A stretch of DNA of 47,194 nucleotides from Bacteroides nordii WAL 11050 = JCM 12987 (GTDB taxonomy: Bacteria; Bacteroidota; Bacteroidia; Bacteroidales; Bacteroidaceae), in the NCBI GenBank assembly GCA_000613465.1, contig BAJA01000040.1, positions 1-47,194 on the forward strand. The letters are read 5' to 3'. Shown one piece after another: positions 45,381 to 47,194 of this stretch. Below the pieces are notes generated by a model, which saw only the letters and a program-made list of their open reading frames with translations, made no database searches and was not told the origin of the DNA. The first letter of the stretch is position 1. The number at the start of each line of letters is the position of its first letter. Made by a program: the position numbers and the translations under genes.

Positions 45381-46330
45381 TAAATCTCTTTAGCAACCTC
45401 TTTAATGCTGTCTACGGCACCAATAGAGTAGAAATGTATACTTGATACTCCATGTGCCATCAGTTCCCGGCATTGCTTAACACACCATTCTACACCTACT
45501 TGCTGTACCTCTGCCTCATTTTTACATTTCAGTGCTTCCTTCACCAGATCATCCGGAAGATCCACTTTGAAGGTTTTGGGTATCATGCTTAGTTGCGAAG
45601 CTTTTTTGAAAGGTTTTATTCCCGGAATAATAGGAATATTGATACCTTCCTGTCTGGCTTTCTCTACAAAGTCGAAGTATTTCTGGTTGTCATAGAAGAG
45701 TTGGGTTACAGCATATTCAGCTCCGGCCTCTACTTTTTTCTTCAGCCAGTAGATGTCCGAATCCATGTTAGGAGCTTCTTCATGTTTCTCGGGATAGCAA
45801 GCCACACCATATGAAAATGGAGTATTGGTGACTTTCATTTCCGATCCGTCAACAAAGATACCTTTATTGAAATTATTGATCTGTTCCTGTAATTCGATAG
45901 CATGATAATAACCGTCTCCTTCGGGAGTAAACACCGATTCGTGTTTAGCCTTGTCTCCACGGAGTACCAATAGGTCAGTTATACCTAAAAATTGGAGGTC
46001 AAGCAGTACATATTCTGTCTCTTCACGGGTAAAGCCACTACATAAAAGGTGTGGGACTACCGTGATATTGTATTTATTCTGAATGGCAGCGGCTACGGCT
46101 ACTGTTCCCGGACGTCTTCTAAGTTTGTTACGCTGAAACAATCCGTTACCCAGATCTTTGTACACATATTCACTCCGGTGTGTTGTTATATTGATATATT
46201 TAGGGTCGAATTCACGCAATGTATCAATATCCCGGCATAATTTCTCAATCCCTGTACCTTTCAGAGGGGGGAGGATTTCAAAAGAAAAAGCTGTTTTCTC
46301 GTTGCTATGTATGAGGTCTATTACTTTCAT
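45377..46330 (-). CDS. metF: methylenetetrahydrofolate reductase
   Basis: MetF reduces 5,10-methylene-THF to 5-methyl-THF for methionine synthesis, using FAD. The product is 317 aa, close to the family length. It starts MKVIDLIHSNEKTAFSFEILPP, with the Glu of the active site in SFEILPP. The segment LLVLRGDKAKHE and the end motif VQQVGVEWCVKQCRELMAHGVSSIHFYS are family hallmarks. It is the first gene of the minus-strand run with holB, psp1 and gldH. A -7 box lies just upstream. Confidence 0.94.
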   Translation of the reverse strand: MKVIDLIHSNEKTAFSFEILPPLKGTGIEKLCRDIDTLREFDPKYINITTHRSEYVYKDLGNGLFQRNKLRRRPGTVAVAAAIQNKYNITVVPHLLCSGFTREETEYVLLDLQFLGITDLLVLRGDKAKHESVFTPEGDGYYHAIELQEQINNFNKGIFVDGSEMKVTNTPFSYGVACYPEKHEEAPNMDSDIYWLKKKVEAGAEYAVTQLFYDNQKYFDFVEKARQEGINIPIIPGIKPFKKASQLSMIPKTFKVDLPDDLVKEALKCKNEAEVQQVGVEWCVKQCRELMAHGVSSIHFYSIGAVDSIKEVAKEIY

Positions 46331-46379
46331 TTATTCAGTTATTCTTCTTGGCTTCTGCGTAGAAGCGTGCATATTGGGA

Positions 46380-46387
46380 CAAAAATA
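46380..46387 (-). promoter_or_regulatory. -7 box of the metF operon
   Basis: TATTTTTG on the minus strand matches TAnnTTTG and lies about 50 bases before the metF ATG at 46330. No clear -33 was found. Confidence 0.4.
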
Positions 46388-46389
46388 CG

Positions 46390-46965
46390 AAAAAAGAAAG
46401 ATTTTCTTTCGTTTGAGCTGAAATAGTTTCGTATTTCTCTATATGGAGGGATATAAAAATGGGGAATACGGACATAACTTTCTTTTTATAAGATGTTTTG
46501 TACTGTCTGTGGATTATAAAAGTATAGAGTAATCTATTTATATTTTCCTTTCTTCATTTTCACTTTACAAGTATTCTTGTTGATTTCTTTTTCGGATCAT
46601 TTTTTCTTTTTCATATATTCTTTCATAACTGTTTTTTCAGTTTGAAGATGTATGTCTTTTAAATTGACTGTCGAATATGAAGTTATTTTTCTTTTTGTTC
46701 GGCTTCACTTTTATAACTTAAATAGTTGTGCTTTTGTGAGATTACTATAATTGTTTTAAAAAAGAGAAATAGAGAGGCGTTGTATATAGATGGTATTAAT
46801 ATGGCTTATTCTGTTTATATTCTAATTTTGTTAATATATGTCTTTATTTTTCATTTTTGTTTCTTTTTGTTTTCCTCCCTTTCCTCTTGTTTCTTAATAA
46901 AATAAGTGTACAATCTTGTGTTTTGTAATTATCTGGTTTTCAATCAATTATCTTTTTGTTTTTTC
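46390..46965. other. gene-free AT-rich region upstream of metF
   Basis: Beyond the metF promoter I find no gene, RNA or hairpin that I can support. The stretch is AT-rich with many T runs on the plus strand and short TTTCTTT strings. It leads directly into the 22-bp array at 46966. Confidence 0.6.
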
Positions 46966-47053
46966 CTCTACGAGAAACGCCCCGTTTCTCTACGGAGATC
47001 GCCCCGTTTCTCTACGATGATCTGCCTGTTTCTCTACAAGTCTCTCTCCGCTT
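46966..47053. repeat. four-unit 22-bp tandem array
   Basis: CTCTAC starts at 46966, 46988, 47010 and 47032, an exact 22-bp period. The first three units share CTCTACGA or CTCTACGG, then variable bases, then CCCCGTTT or GCCTGTTT; the last is degenerate. GAGAAACG (46972-46979) and CGTTTCTC (46983-46990) form an 8-bp dyad around CCC. GC-rich boxes stand out from the T-rich flank. The layout resembles the 12174 array but the sequence differs. Confidence 0.8.
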
Positions 47054-47194
47054 GTTTCCAATATTTTACATCCCCTTTCTCTCTCCCTGCCTCTTCCTTC
47101 CTGTTTTGTCAAAATCTCTCCCGTTTCATCTTAAGTATCTCCTTCTTCCTCTTTCCTTTTTATCCTTCTTTGTTTTTTTCTCTCTCGCGCATTC
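47054..47194. other. pyrimidine-rich trailing region
   Basis: The plus strand is nearly all C and T with short runs (CTCTCTCCCTGCCTCTTCC type) and few purines. No open frame is supported. It runs to the window end. Confidence 0.6.

Noticed and set aside
46966..47053. Plasmid or phage iteron origin
   Set aside because: No replication initiator gene or other mobile-element gene is in the window; only the repeat layout is similar.

Overview
The window looks like a chromosomal segment of a Bacteroides-type bacterium (phylum Bacteroidota). I base this on gene content and on promoter style. The genes include a two-ExbD TonB operon, lipoproteins with short lipoboxes, TamB next to a lipoprotein TamA (TamL), a PSP1-domain protein followed by GldH, and an M13 peptidase. 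Several genes are preceded by the Bacteroidetes -7 box TAnnTTTG, in a few cases with a matching -33 element about 19 bases upstream. Starts mostly lack a Shine-Dalgarno sequence. I cannot name the species. Almost all genes are housekeeping or envelope genes; I see no prophage, CRISPR array, insertion sequence or restriction system.

Layout. 1-6.4 kb: a small secreted protein, then exbB-exbD-exbD-tonB-pstS-like-TPR, which supplies energy to TonB-dependent outer-membrane transport. 6.7-9.6 kb: an ABC ATPase, its permease, a short GntR/YtrA regulator and a membrane-anchored protein of unknown function. 9.7 kb: initiator tRNA-fMet on the minus strand, with a textbook promoter and terminator. 10.0-12.05 kb: tetR-type regulator, fabG, rluA-family pseudouridine synthase. 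12.1-13.0 kb: a 23-bp repeat array and two tandem-duplicated small secreted proteins. 13.2-14.5 kb: an NtrC-type response regulator (frameshifted). 14.6-20.8 kb: cyclophilin lipoprotein, M16 peptidase, MATE transporter, hybrid histidine kinase. 20.85-27.7 kb: tamB (frameshifted twice) and tamL. 27.9-34.6 kb: nucleotidyltransferase, S41 protease, ABC-F protein (frameshifted), M13 peptidase. 34.7-42.1 kb: purH, then the cell-elongation cluster mreB-mreC (frameshifted)-mreD-mrdA-rodA. 42.2-46.3 kb, minus strand: metF-holB-psp1-gldH. 46.3-47.2 kb: gene-free, pyrimidine-rich DNA with a 22-bp repeat array.

Most unusual signals. (1) Between 16.7 and 42.2 kb, eight gaps are filled by hairpin elements whose arms are degenerate tandem 7-mers or 8-mers. 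Arm sequence differs from element to element, yet five share a core close to GCAGCGTGATAGCGCAGCC. One element lies in frame inside the hybrid histidine kinase gene, one is a chimera with non-matching arms, and three appear to supply the last codons and stop of a neighbouring gene. (2) Two separate four-unit arrays have exact 23-bp and 22-bp periods. (3) Five single-base deletions break four otherwise intact conserved genes, nearly all explainable as loss of one C or G beside a C/G run. That pattern points to systematic sequencing or assembly error more than to gene decay.
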